Shown here: positions 8,160 to 16,300 of the stretch, piece by piece
How positions within the stretch are numbered: the stretch's first letter is position 1
How the letters are laid out: each line of letters begins with the position of its first letter
Assembly (NCBI GenBank): GCA_024235635.1
Contig: JACKMA010000002.1
Span: forward strand, 930,001-994,000
DNA from: Zoogloeaceae bacterium
GTDB taxonomy: Bacteria; Pseudomonadota; Gammaproteobacteria; Burkholderiales; Rhodocyclaceae
Length of the DNA stretch: 64,000 nucleotides
Direction of reading: 5' to 3'
Notes under the pieces: model-generated
What the model saw: the letters and a program-made list of their open reading frames with translations, nothing else
The model's database searches: none
What the model was told of the DNA's origin: nothing
Translations under genes and position numbers: made by a program

Positions 8160-10097
8160 TCAGTTCTGCCGTCCGATGCGATCGAGTGCCTGCGGATAGG
8201 CGACCGGATCGACCGTCCCGAATGCCGACAGATAGGATTCGAGCGCATCGAGATCCTGGGCGCCGCCAGTGCGCGCCAGCCCCTCACGCAAGACCGTGAA
8301 GTTGTCGCCGCCGTCCGCCAGGAAGCTATTGACGGTGACTCGGTATTCGGCGTCAGGGAGCACGACGACACCGTCGATCATGATGCTCGACGGTGCGATC
8401 TTGTCGCAGGCCGGCCCCGCCGCATCCCAGGTATAGGTGAATCCGGCGGACACCTGCAGCACCCGGTCGAACGGCTGGCCGTTGCTGCAGCCGACGAATT
8501 GCTGTTCGAGCAATGTCTCGATCTGTGCGCCGGTCAGCGTCATCGTCACCAGCGAGTTGCCGAACGGCTGCACCGTGAATGCTTCGCCGTAGGTGATGTT
8601 GCCATCCCCCTCGGCACCGCTCTGGGCGAACGCGAAGTCGGCGCGGATGCCACCGGGATTCATCAGTGCGACGACGGCGGCGCCGAACCCGGCATCCCGA
8701 GTGGCGAAGTGCTGGGCATCGGCGATGACATCCCCCAGCAGCGATTCGCCCGCAGCATTGCTACTGCGGCTGAGGGTATCGGCATGGCTGCCGATCTGGC
8801 GGCTCTCGAGCGGCGCCGCGAAGGTGTCGTATTTGCCGATCAGGGCGGTGATGGCCGGATCGGTCGCCGCCACGCCCCGTTCGAACAGTAGTTCGACGTT
8901 GCTCGCGGCGGTGGCGACGACGTCGCGCGAACGGCGGTCGATTGTCAGGTGGATGTCGGTCAGGAATCGACCGAAAGGCGAGCCTGCGGTCACCAGGATC
9001 TCGCGGGCGTTCCGATTCGCCATCCTGCACACGTAGGCCTGATGGGTATGCCCGGTGATCACCGCATCGACGGCGTCGTCCAGGCGACCTACGATGTCGA
9101 CAATCGCGCCCGATGCCTCGTCGCAAGCGTTGATGCCACCACTGGCGAAGCCGCCTTCATGGACGATGACGACGATGCTCTCGACGCCGGCGCGGCGCAG
9201 TTCCGGCACCAGTGCATTGACGGTCTCGGCCTCGTCGAAGAAGCGCAGCCCGGCGACGCCCGAGGGCGTGACGATGCTCGGCGTACCCTTCAGTGTCATG
9301 CCGATGAATGCCACCCGAACGCCATTGAATTCGACTACCCGATAGGCCGGGAACAGGGTCTTGCCGCTGGCTTCGTCGACGACGTTGGCCGCCAGGAAAT
9401 CGAATCGCGCGCCGTCGTAGCCGTCGCCGTCGGTGCATCCATCGATCGGGTGGCAACCGTCGCCTCCGGCCTGACTGCCGAACTGCATGCGCAGCAGTTC
9501 GTCTCGACCTTCGTCGAATTCGTGGTTGCCGACAGCGTTCACAACGAGGCCCATTTCATTCATCGCCTCGACCGTCGGCTCGTCGTGGAACAGGGCCGAC
9601 AGCAGCGGCGATGCCCCGATCAGATCACCGGCATGCACCAGAATGCTGTTCGGGTGGGCAGCCAGTTCCTGCTTGACCAGGGCCGACAGATATCCGGCGC
9701 CACCGCGATCGAACAGCACGCCGTCGACGGTCCGTGTCCCGGTGGGACGAAGATTGCCGTGAAAGTCGCCGAACGCAAGGATGCGTACGTCGATGGTATT
9801 GCCGACTCGCGAACGGGCCGTAGCCGACATCAGCCGGGCACGCTCGACCGCGCCCAGATAACGCTGCCGCACCCACGCCCTGCTGTTCCGGGCAACGTGG
9901 CTGACGAATTCGCCGTGACTGCGCCAGTCGCGGTCGCTGCCGATCAGATCGCCGATGCAGGCACCGTCGATGTCGCGCTCGAGCACGCCCGAATCGATGT
10001 CGCCGACGACGACGCTTCCTTCGCACTGCGCTGCCTGCGCGCTCGAGGCCAAGGCCAAAGCCAGGCCGGCAATCAGGGGTCCAAGGTACCGTGTCAT
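8160..10097 (-). CDS. UshA-like secreted 5'-nucleotidase/metallophosphatase
   Basis: The protein is 645 aa. A signal peptide (LIAGLALALASSAQA) is followed by a small Cys-containing N-terminal segment of about 80 residues. Then comes a calcineurin-like metallophosphoesterase domain with GDFHGNL, HAGDLIGASP, GNHEFDEG and GHTHQA metal-ligand motifs. The C-terminal 5'-nucleotidase domain includes NPGGIRADF and FGNSLVTMTLTG. It should hydrolyse nucleotides or nucleotide sugars in the periplasm and release phosphate and nucleosides. It is longer than E. coli UshA (about 550 aa) because of the N-terminal extension. A good PhoB-like repeat lies 50 bases upstream, and the gene is convergent with the CYTH gene. 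Confidence 0.9.
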   Translation of the reverse strand: MTRYLGPLIAGLALALASSAQAAQCEGSVVVGDIDSGVLERDIDGACIGDLIGSDRDWRSHGEFVSHVARNSRAWVRQRYLGAVERARLMSATARSRVGNTIDVRILAFGDFHGNLRPTGTRTVDGVLFDRGGAGYLSALVKQELAAHPNSILVHAGDLIGASPLLSALFHDEPTVEAMNEMGLVVNAVGNHEFDEGRDELLRMQFGSQAGGDGCHPIDGCTDGDGYDGARFDFLAANVVDEASGKTLFPAYRVVEFNGVRVAFIGMTLKGTPSIVTPSGVAGLRFFDEAETVNALVPELRRAGVESIVVIVHEGGFASGGINACDEASGAIVDIVGRLDDAVDAVITGHTHQAYVCRMANRNAREILVTAGSPFGRFLTDIHLTIDRRSRDVVATAASNVELLFERGVAATDPAITALIGKYDTFAAPLESRQIGSHADTLSRSSNAAGESLLGDVIADAQHFATRDAGFGAAVVALMNPGGIRADFAFAQSGAEGDGNITYGEAFTVQPFGNSLVTMTLTGAQIETLLEQQFVGCSNGQPFDRVLQVSAGFTYTWDAAGPACDKIAPSSIMIDGVVVLPDAEYRVTVNSFLADGGDNFTVLREGLARTGGAQDLDALESYLSAFGTVDPVAYPQALDRIGRQN

Positions 10098-10146
10098 GCC
10101 GATTTCTCCTGCTGTCGTCGATCAACCGGCAACTTAGCCTCGAGCG

Positions 10147-10164
10147 ATGACAGACCCATGTCTC
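10147..10164 (-). promoter_or_regulatory. Putative Pho box upstream of the UshA-like gene
   Basis: The minus strand reads GAGACATGGGTCTGTCAT. The second half-site is an exact CTGTCAT and the first matches 4 of 7, with the 11-base period expected for PhoB. It lies 50 bases before the nucleotidase start codon. Found by eye only. Confidence 0.4.
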
Positions 10165-10237
10165 GAATCGGATGCTTGCATGACGATGCGGCCGGCGGAG
10201 CGGCGACCGATGTGCCGGCAACGGGCGATGGCGACGC

Positions 10238-10268
10238 AAAAAAAAACGGCAGGCTCACTGCGCCTGCC
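10238..10268 (-). terminator. Rho-independent terminator of the porin gene
   Basis: On the minus strand a 7-bp GC stem (GGCAGGC/GCCTGCC, 10262-10268 with 10248-10254) with a 7-base loop is followed by nine consecutive T. It lies 25 bases beyond the porin stop codon. Confidence 0.93.
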
Positions 10269-10293
10269 AAAGCGGACACCTTGAGAGGAACCC

Positions 10294-11310
10294 TCAGAAC
10301 TTGTGGCGCATGCCGAATCCCACCGCGGTCGATCCCTCGCCTTCCTCTTCCGCGAGCACGCCGCGATCGGCGTTGTCGTCGTTGGTCGTACGATTGACCA
10401 TGGCGTACAGCGTCGTCCGCTTCGACAGGCCGTGGGTATATCCGACCGAGATCGAGGTCGAATCGTTGTCGTCGTTCTCGTCGTCGCTCAGTTTGCCGAC
10501 ATCGAGATGAATATTGCCGTTGCCCAGCTTGGCGGACGCGCCGAGGTAGGCGACTGCGGCGTCGACGACGTCGCCTTCCTTGGCAGTCTGATAGCTCGCA
10601 AAGAGGGTCACGGCGCCGAGATCGACGCTTCCGCCGAGATAGATCTCGTCCAGATTTTCGTCGGTGCGCTTGGCACGGTGATAGACGACACCGGCGCCAA
10701 AGCTGCCGCCGAAATAGCCGATTCCGACGCCGAACTTGTCGTCGTCGGTCCGATCGTCGCCGCTCTGGGTATCCTGGAACGAATAGATCGCCTCGGCAGC
10801 AATGCCCGACTTGCCGCCGAATGCATACTTGATCGAGTTGTTCCAGCGTGCGTCCGAATTCGGGTGAATCGACGCACCGGGAATCGAATTGGCCAGGATC
10901 GACTGCGAGTTGAAGACGCTACCGGGCACGGCCGCCGAGAGCCGACTGGTGAAATTGTAGCCGGGCGCATACTGACGCCCGAGCCCAATCATGCCGAATC
11001 CGCCTTTCAGGCCTGCCCAGGATTGCCGGTGAAACTGACGGCTGGTGCTGCTCGGTGCGCCGGTGCCCAAGCTGTAGCCCTGCTCGAGCTGAAAGACCGC
11101 CTTGAGACCGTTGCCGAGGTCTTCCGAACCCTTGAATCCGATACGCGGCCCCGACAGCACGCCATTGACCACGCCGGTGAAGGTCGTGTCGCCAGCCTTG
11201 CCATAGCCGATACCGACGTCGGCGACGCCGTAGAGGGTCACGTTCGACTGCGCCATGGCCGGCGCGGCCGCCAGGCAGGTCAAGGTGAATACGCCAAGAT
11301 GCTTTCGCAT
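10294..11310 (-). CDS. Gram-negative trimeric general porin
   Basis: The protein is 338 aa with a signal peptide ending PAMAQ and then SNVTLYGVADVGIGYG, the standard opening of betaproteobacterial 16-strand porins. GNGLKAVFQLEQGY, RQSWAGLKGGFG and a C-terminal Phe (GMRHKF) complete the outer-membrane signature. It forms a diffusion channel. It ends in a strong terminator, so it is a single-gene unit. A PhoB-like repeat sits 127 bases upstream, which would fit an anion/phosphate porin expressed under phosphate limitation, but selectivity cannot be read from the sequence. Confidence 0.93.
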   Translation of the reverse strand: MRKHLGVFTLTCLAAAPAMAQSNVTLYGVADVGIGYGKAGDTTFTGVVNGVLSGPRIGFKGSEDLGNGLKAVFQLEQGYSLGTGAPSSTSRQFHRQSWAGLKGGFGMIGLGRQYAPGYNFTSRLSAAVPGSVFNSQSILANSIPGASIHPNSDARWNNSIKYAFGGKSGIAAEAIYSFQDTQSGDDRTDDDKFGVGIGYFGGSFGAGVVYHRAKRTDENLDEIYLGGSVDLGAVTLFASYQTAKEGDVVDAAVAYLGASAKLGNGNIHLDVGKLSDDENDDNDSTSISVGYTHGLSKRTTLYAMVNRTTNDDNADRGVLAEEEGEGSTAVGFGMRHKF

Positions 11311-11436
11311 GCATGGCTCCTTTCATTCGCACAAACGGGAACGCGCGAACCAAGTCGGGCAACGCAATCGCAAAGCCGACGTGCCGACCAAGCGCTCGCG
11401 CCGATGGATCGGTCGGACGCATTTGGCCGAATTCAT

Positions 11437-11454
11437 GTGACAGCACGCCGACAG
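11437..11454 (-). promoter_or_regulatory. Putative Pho box upstream of the porin gene
   Basis: The minus strand reads CTGTCGGCGTGCTGTCAC: two direct CTGTC half-sites at the 11-base PhoB period, matching 5 of 7 and 6 of 7 (7 of 7 if the last base may be T or C). It is 127 bases from the porin start, which implies a long 5' leader, and I see no clear -10 element beside it. The 11311-11559 gap otherwise shows nothing I can name. Confidence 0.4.
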
Positions 11455-11559
11455 CGCGCATCTTCGCCGCTGAACAGGCCGATTTCGCACGGAGCCACGG
11501 CCGGCACGCGCGCCGGCAGCCGGCAACGGCGCCGGTCTGCGGACCGGAACACTGGCGCC

Positions 11560-12459
11560 CTACGACCGAGGAAGGCAGGCCAGTGGCTCGCCCATGCGGA
11601 TCCGGTGCCCCGGGACGATGGCTTCGAGGCAGCGAAATCCTGGCGGCAGGAACAGCAGAATCGTCGAGCCGTGCTCGAACCACCCCATTTCCTGCCCACG
11701 CGAGACGACGGCATCCGCCGGGATCACATTTGGCCCGCGATAGCGCAGGTGGAATCGAACGTCGACGCAGTGCAACCGGATGCTCGCCACCAGAATGGCG
11801 GCGACCGGTACCAGCAGGATCTGCCAATCGCCGTCGACCAACCCGAGTTCGATCACCGCGCGCTCGTTGCGGCAGAACAATCGCTCGATGCGCGCCAGCG
11901 CGATCGGATTCACGTTCCAGGTGTCGCCCGAGATATAGCGGATCTGTCTGACCCGGGCATCGGCGGGCGCATGAAAGCGGTGGTACATCGCCGACGTCAG
12001 CCTCAATGTGACGAAGCAGCCGTTGCGGAAGCGTTCAGCATCGACCGCCCCGCCCAACAGATCCGTGAGTTCGTACGGAAAGCCCTTGGCCTGAAATACC
12101 CGGGTACCGCATACCGGGCCGCAGGCGCCGACGATGGCGTCGCACGGGCTCACCAGAATGCCCGGCCGTTGGTCCACAGGCCGCGCACCGGGCCTGAGCC
12201 GGCGGGTAAAGCAAGCGTGGACGCTGTCGAATTCGCAGGCTTCGGCGTCCGACAGATCGAGCTCGGTAAACATCCGCCAGACCGCCAGCGACAGGCGGCA
12301 CAAGAGACGGCTCTCGATGCGCGAATACCACCCCATCAGCTGCGTCGCCGCGGCCCGCGGGATGCAATTGGTCAGCAGAAAATTGAGATCGTCCGCGCTC
12401 GGGAAAATGTCTCGCCGCGACTGCACACCGTCTCCGGATGCGGCACTCGAACGCCGCAT
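11560..12459 (-). CDS. psd: Phosphatidylserine decarboxylase proenzyme
   Basis: The protein is 299 aa, slightly shorter than E. coli Psd. The family elements are present: SPCDAIV with the charge-relay Asp, MYHRFHAP with the His, and the self-cleavage site near the C-terminus as HGST (residues 263-266) in place of the usual LGST. The serine becomes the pyruvoyl cofactor after autocleavage. The enzyme makes phosphatidylethanolamine at the inner membrane. It follows the membrane protein at 12462 with 2 bases between stop and start, so the two are co-translated. The HGST variant is unusual for type I enzymes, but the essential GST is intact. Confidence 0.87.
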   Translation of the reverse strand: MRRSSAASGDGVQSRRDIFPSADDLNFLLTNCIPRAAATQLMGWYSRIESRLLCRLSLAVWRMFTELDLSDAEACEFDSVHACFTRRLRPGARPVDQRPGILVSPCDAIVGACGPVCGTRVFQAKGFPYELTDLLGGAVDAERFRNGCFVTLRLTSAMYHRFHAPADARVRQIRYISGDTWNVNPIALARIERLFCRNERAVIELGLVDGDWQILLVPVAAILVASIRLHCVDVRFHLRYRGPNVIPADAVVSRGQEMGWFEHGSTILLFLPPGFRCLEAIVPGHRIRMGEPLACLPRS

Positions 12460-12461
12460 CG

Positions 12462-13067
12462 TCAGCCTGCCGCAGGCCGTCCCGGGTCGATCAGTTCGCC
12501 GCGGAGCAGGTGCAACGGTGATCGATAGTAAAGACGAATGTCATTGATCGGATCGGTCAGGATCTTGGTCATCCAGACCAGCCCCGTCATCACGTCGCGC
12601 ACGAAAAACAGGTGAACCGTGCGGTAGAGCAGCCCCAGCACACCGAGGGCGAGCCAGGCGATGCCGACCTGTCGCGCAAAGTCAGTCGAAGAATCCCGTG
12701 CCACGGCGATCCCCGGCAGATCCGGTGCGACATAGAGCAAAGGCGGTACGGCGAGCCAGATCGCCATCAGCACGACCTTGCGACGCAGGTTGTAGCCGAC
12801 CTTGACCGACTCCTTGTACTCGTGCGAGACCCGGTTGACGGTATCGAAGCCCTGCGGCTCGAAGAAGAAGTGGCCTGACTGGCGGCTCACCATCGACACC
12901 AGCCACCCCACCAGGGCCGCACCGGCCGGATCGCTGAACAGCATGGCGTAGGCCCACAGGAAACTGATGGCGCTCAGCAGGTGCAGGGTCTGGTTGACGC
13001 GACTGTGGTGGTAGAAACGGTGGTCGTCCTCGCGCTGAATCGCGAGTTGTCTGAGGAATTCGTTCAC
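12462..13067 (-). CDS. DUF962/Mpo1-like polytopic membrane protein
   Basis: The protein is 201 aa from a GTG at 13067, which is preceded by AGGGAAGG; the open frame extends further upstream without a better start. It begins VNEFLRQLAIQREDDHRFYH. The RFYHHSRVNQTLHLL and SRQSGHFFFEPQGFD stretches resemble the His motifs of the DUF962/Mpo1 family, whose yeast member is a lipid alpha-dioxygenase. Three to four hydrophobic helices follow. It lies directly upstream of psd in the same unit, so a role in membrane lipid metabolism is plausible (inference). The family assignment is moderate. Confidence 0.65.
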   Translation of the reverse strand: MNEFLRQLAIQREDDHRFYHHSRVNQTLHLLSAISFLWAYAMLFSDPAGAALVGWLVSMVSRQSGHFFFEPQGFDTVNRVSHEYKESVKVGYNLRRKVVLMAIWLAVPPLLYVAPDLPGIAVARDSSTDFARQVGIAWLALGVLGLLYRTVHLFFVRDVMTGLVWMTKILTDPINDIRLYYRSPLHLLRGELIDPGRPAAG

Positions 13068-13383
13068 GGCCTTCCCTGAGCAATTGATGGAAATGCCCGA
13101 TCGTGACGACAGGCTGCGCCATCGTGAGCCGGCGATGTGACAAGCGGGTGAAATCTTCTCCCGCTTCGTCGCGCCTTTCCGAGGCAGGGCGGATACCAAG
13201 GCGCAACGGCGACCACGCCCGGATCTTGCCATCGAATATTCATTACACTTTCATGACGCAATATTTTTGTCATTTATCCTTTTTTTCGGCACGAATGAAT
13301 CAATGAATGTCGCGATGCACTAAAATAGTGCCCACAAACGGGCGCATGGCCTTTCGCCGCGCCACCCAGCACAAGAAGAAGCC
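13068..13383 (+). promoter_or_regulatory. Divergent intergenic region with AT-rich core
   Basis: These 316 bases separate the divergent starts of the DUF962-like and CYTH-CHAD genes. The stretch 13230-13330 is strikingly AT-rich for this genome, contains an AATGAATC/AATGAATG near-repeat at 13294-13309, and has a TAAAAT -10-like hexamer at 13321 about 58 bases before the CYTH-CHAD start. I could not assign a convincing -35. I see no gene or RNA in it. Confidence 0.4.
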
Positions 13384-14907
13384 ATGGGCACAGAGGTCGA
13401 ACTCAAACTCGGTCTTTCCGCGTCGGCGCTGCGTGCGCTCAAGCGGCATCCGCTGATCGCCGAAGCCGAACGGGCCGCCCGATCGGCCACGCTGATCAGC
13501 ACCTACTTCGACACGCCGGACCAGCGGCTCGCGGCCGAACGAGTTTCGGTGCGCACCCGCAAGCAGGGCCGACGTCTGCTGCAGACCGTCAAGGGCGACG
13601 CCCGCTCGTCCAGCGGCCTCAGCGTCCGCCCCGAGTGGGAGCAGGCGTATCGCGGCGAGTTCGATTTCGCGGCGGTCGACGACGCACGAATCCGCCGGCT
13701 GCTCGACGCCCACGCCGACGCGCTCGAGCCGATTTTCGTCACCGAGTTCCGACGCGAGACCTTCCGCTGCAGGCCGCACACAGAAGCGTCGGTGCTGGTC
13801 ATGATCGACCACGGCACGATCACGGCCGGCGGACGCACGACGCCGATTTGCGAGATCGAACTGGAACTCGAACGCGGACATGCGCCGGACCTGCTCGAGC
13901 TGGCGGCGACCCTCGCCCACGACGTCGCGCTGCGGCCGATCAACGAAAGCAAGGCCGCCCGCGGATTGCGCCTGTTCCACGACGACAAGCAGAAACCGCG
14001 GCGGGCCGGGCCGTCGCCGCTCGCTGCCGGTGACTCGCCGCTGGGCGCCTTCCGCAGGATCGCCGAAGATTGTCTCGACCAATGGCAGGCCAACGCCGAC
14101 GGGGCCGCCGTCGACCACGCGCCGGAGTTCGTCCATCAGATCCGGGTGTCGTTGCGCCGACTGCGATCCGCGCTGAAGCTTTTCGAGCCGGCACTGCCAC
14201 CGGACTGGGTCGCACGCTGGTCGACCGAGTTCTCCAACGCCGCCGACGAATTGGGCGAGGCCCGCGACATCGATGTCCTGCACGAGGAATTGATCGTGCC
14301 GATCCTCGCCGATCCGTTGTGCCCCGCCCCGGTGCAGGAGCTCAACGATGCCGTGGTCGCGGCACGCAACCGCGCTCGCGAACATGTATGCGCGCACATG
14401 GAAGGAACGGACCAGGGGCGTCGGATGCTCGGCTTCGCCGCGGAACTGACCAGCCTGGCGGCCAACCCGCTCGACGCGTCCGCCGATCTCGCGGCCTTCG
14501 CCCGGCTCCAGCTCGACTTCCTGCGCAAGCGCGCGCGCAGCCGCTGGCGCAAGGCGCGGGGCGGCGACATCGCGGCGCTGCATGCCCTGCGCATCAGTCT
14601 GAAAAGATTGCGGTACGCGATCGAGTTCTTTTCGCCGCTGTTTCCGCGCAAGGCGGTCAAGCGATTCATTGCCAAGCTCGCTCGCGCACAGGAACACCTG
14701 GGCTACCTCAACGACATTGAGGTGGGCAACCAGCGCATGTTGCAATGGGCAGGTGACAACCCGTCGCTACTGCGTGCGGCATCCTACGTCGCCGGCTGGC
14801 ACGCGGCGATGGCGGCGCAGGTCCGGCTGCAGGTGTTGCCGGAGATCGCAGCGGTGCTCGACGGCAGCTCGCCCTGGCGCAGGGTCGGCCGCGCTCGGAA
14901 CAGCTAG
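13384..14907 (+). CDS. CYTH-CHAD inorganic triphosphatase/polyphosphate-binding protein
   Basis: The protein is 507 aa with two domains. Residues 1-200 are CYTH (GTEVELKLGL gives the ExExK motif; ISTYFDTPDQRL and RTRKQGRRLLQTVKG follow). About residues 215-500 are an all-helical CHAD domain with repeated conserved His-plus-basic helices (VHQIRVSLRRLRSALKLF, LHALRISLKRLRYAIEFF). CYTH-CHAD proteins such as YgiF cleave tripolyphosphate, and CHAD domains are known to bind polyphosphate and locate to granules. It sits in the phosphate cluster with PPK2 5 kb away, which fits polyphosphate turnover. Confidence 0.92.
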   Translation: MGTEVELKLGLSASALRALKRHPLIAEAERAARSATLISTYFDTPDQRLAAERVSVRTRKQGRRLLQTVKGDARSSSGLSVRPEWEQAYRGEFDFAAVDDARIRRLLDAHADALEPIFVTEFRRETFRCRPHTEASVLVMIDHGTITAGGRTTPICEIELELERGHAPDLLELAATLAHDVALRPINESKAARGLRLFHDDKQKPRRAGPSPLAAGDSPLGAFRRIAEDCLDQWQANADGAAVDHAPEFVHQIRVSLRRLRSALKLFEPALPPDWVARWSTEFSNAADELGEARDIDVLHEELIVPILADPLCPAPVQELNDAVVAARNRAREHVCAHMEGTDQGRRMLGFAAELTSLAANPLDASADLAAFARLQLDFLRKRARSRWRKARGGDIAALHALRISLKRLRYAIEFFSPLFPRKAVKRFIAKLARAQEHLGYLNDIEVGNQRMLQWAGDNPSLLRAASYVAGWHAAMAAQVRLQVLPEIAAVLDGSSPWRRVGRARNS

Positions 14908-15067
14908 CCGCGGCAACGCCGGCCGCATCCGGCGATCGCGGTCGCCGGTGCCGCGTCGGATCACCCGCGCCCGCGGCGAACCGACACGAAACCACAATAC
15001 ATGGTCTCTAGAGTGCCCGGCCAGCGGCCCCCGGGCCCCTCACCCGCTTCCCTTGGAGACCATCAAA

Positions 15068-16141
15068 GTGACCTCATCGACTCGATGCCCGCTTCGGGCT
15101 ACCTTGTGCGCCATCCTGCTGGCCGCGGCGACCACCCCCGCATTCGCCGACCCGGACCGAAGTGAGGACGGCCGCCGCGCCGATGGCTTGCGCGGCCACC
15201 ACGCCTCGTTCGCGCTGATCGGCGACGCGCCCTACGGCGTCGACCGTGAGCAGCAGTTCGACCGGGTCATCGCGGACATCAATGCCCAGCGACAGGTCGG
15301 ATTCGTCCTCCACACCGGCGATATCAAGGCCGGTGGCGAGCGCTGCGACGACGAGTTGCTGCAGCGTCGATTCGACCAGTTCCAGCAGTTCGACATGCCC
15401 TTCATCTACACCCCCGGCGACAATGAGTGGACCGACTGCCACCGCGATTCCAACGGCAACTATCACCCGCTCGAACGCCTCGCCCACTTGCGCGCCTTGT
15501 TCTACCCGGCGCCGGGCCTGAGCACCGGCGCACGCCCGGCCGCGGTCGTCACCCAGGCGGACGATCCCGGTTTCGAAGCCTTCGTCGAGAACCAGATGTG
15601 GCACTTCGCCGGTACCGTGATCGGCACCATCCACGTCGTCGGCAGCAACAATGATCTCGCGCCGTGGAGCCAGATCGACCCCGACGACAGCGTCGATGCA
15701 CCGCGTGCGGATCGGATCGCCGAATACATCGCCCGCGAGTCGGCGGCGCTGGCCTGGATCGATCGCATCTTCGAGACCGCGGCCGCCAGCGACGCGGCCG
15801 GCGTGCTGATCGCGATGCAGGCCAATCCGCGCTTCGAACTGGCCGCCGGCGATCCCGCCCGGGCCGGCTTCGACGCGGTGCTGGAAGCGATCGCGACCCA
15901 TGCCGTCGCCTTCGGCCGCCCGGTCGTCATCGCCCACGGCGACAGCCACTATTTCCGGATGGACATGCCGCTGCGCGCCGCGACCGCCAACGACGGCGAG
16001 CAGGCACTCGAGAACGTCTTCCGCTTCGAGAATTTCGGCTCGCAGTACGTCCATTGGGCCGAGGTCGTGGTCGACCGTCGCGACCCGAACGTATTCTCGC
16101 TGCGACCGCACCTGATCGGCGAGAACGCGTTCGCGCGCTGA
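15068..16141 (+). CDS. Secreted calcineurin-like metallophosphoesterase
   Basis: The product is 357 aa from a GTG at 15068 with GGAG nine bases upstream; the reading frame is open well before this, but the signal peptide (LCAILLAAATTPAFA) only makes sense from here. Metal-binding motifs run in order: LIGDAPYG, HTGDIKAGGERC, PGDNEWTDC and AHGDSHYF. It is probably periplasmic or exported. The substrate is unknown. It is followed after 159 bases by the PhoX-like gene. Relatives are annotated only as metallophosphoesterases. Confidence 0.82.
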   Translation: MTSSTRCPLRATLCAILLAAATTPAFADPDRSEDGRRADGLRGHHASFALIGDAPYGVDREQQFDRVIADINAQRQVGFVLHTGDIKAGGERCDDELLQRRFDQFQQFDMPFIYTPGDNEWTDCHRDSNGNYHPLERLAHLRALFYPAPGLSTGARPAAVVTQADDPGFEAFVENQMWHFAGTVIGTIHVVGSNNDLAPWSQIDPDDSVDAPRADRIAEYIARESAALAWIDRIFETAAASDAAGVLIAMQANPRFELAAGDPARAGFDAVLEAIATHAVAFGRPVVIAHGDSHYFRMDMPLRAATANDGEQALENVFRFENFGSQYVHWAEVVVDRRDPNVFSLRPHLIGENAFAR

Positions 16142-16210
16142 GCGATGACGGTTGCCGGCCGCGGCGGAGATGCACCGCCGGCCGGCGCGCGCACCGGCGG
16201 CGACACACAG

Positions 16211-16228
16211 CCTACATACGACTGACAT
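16211..16228 (+). promoter_or_regulatory. Putative Pho box upstream of the PhoX-like gene
   Basis: CCTACATACGACTGACAT has half-sites matching 4 of 7 and 6 of 7 of CTGTCAT at the PhoB period. It lies 73 bases before the start at 16301, and its second half-site is nearly the same as that upstream of the UshA-like gene. Found by eye. Confidence 0.33.
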
Positions 16229-16300
16229 ATGCGCAGACCAGAATCCATCTGTCGGCCGTCATTCGACGGCTGCTGACAATTGCTCGGAAGGGGAAAACAG

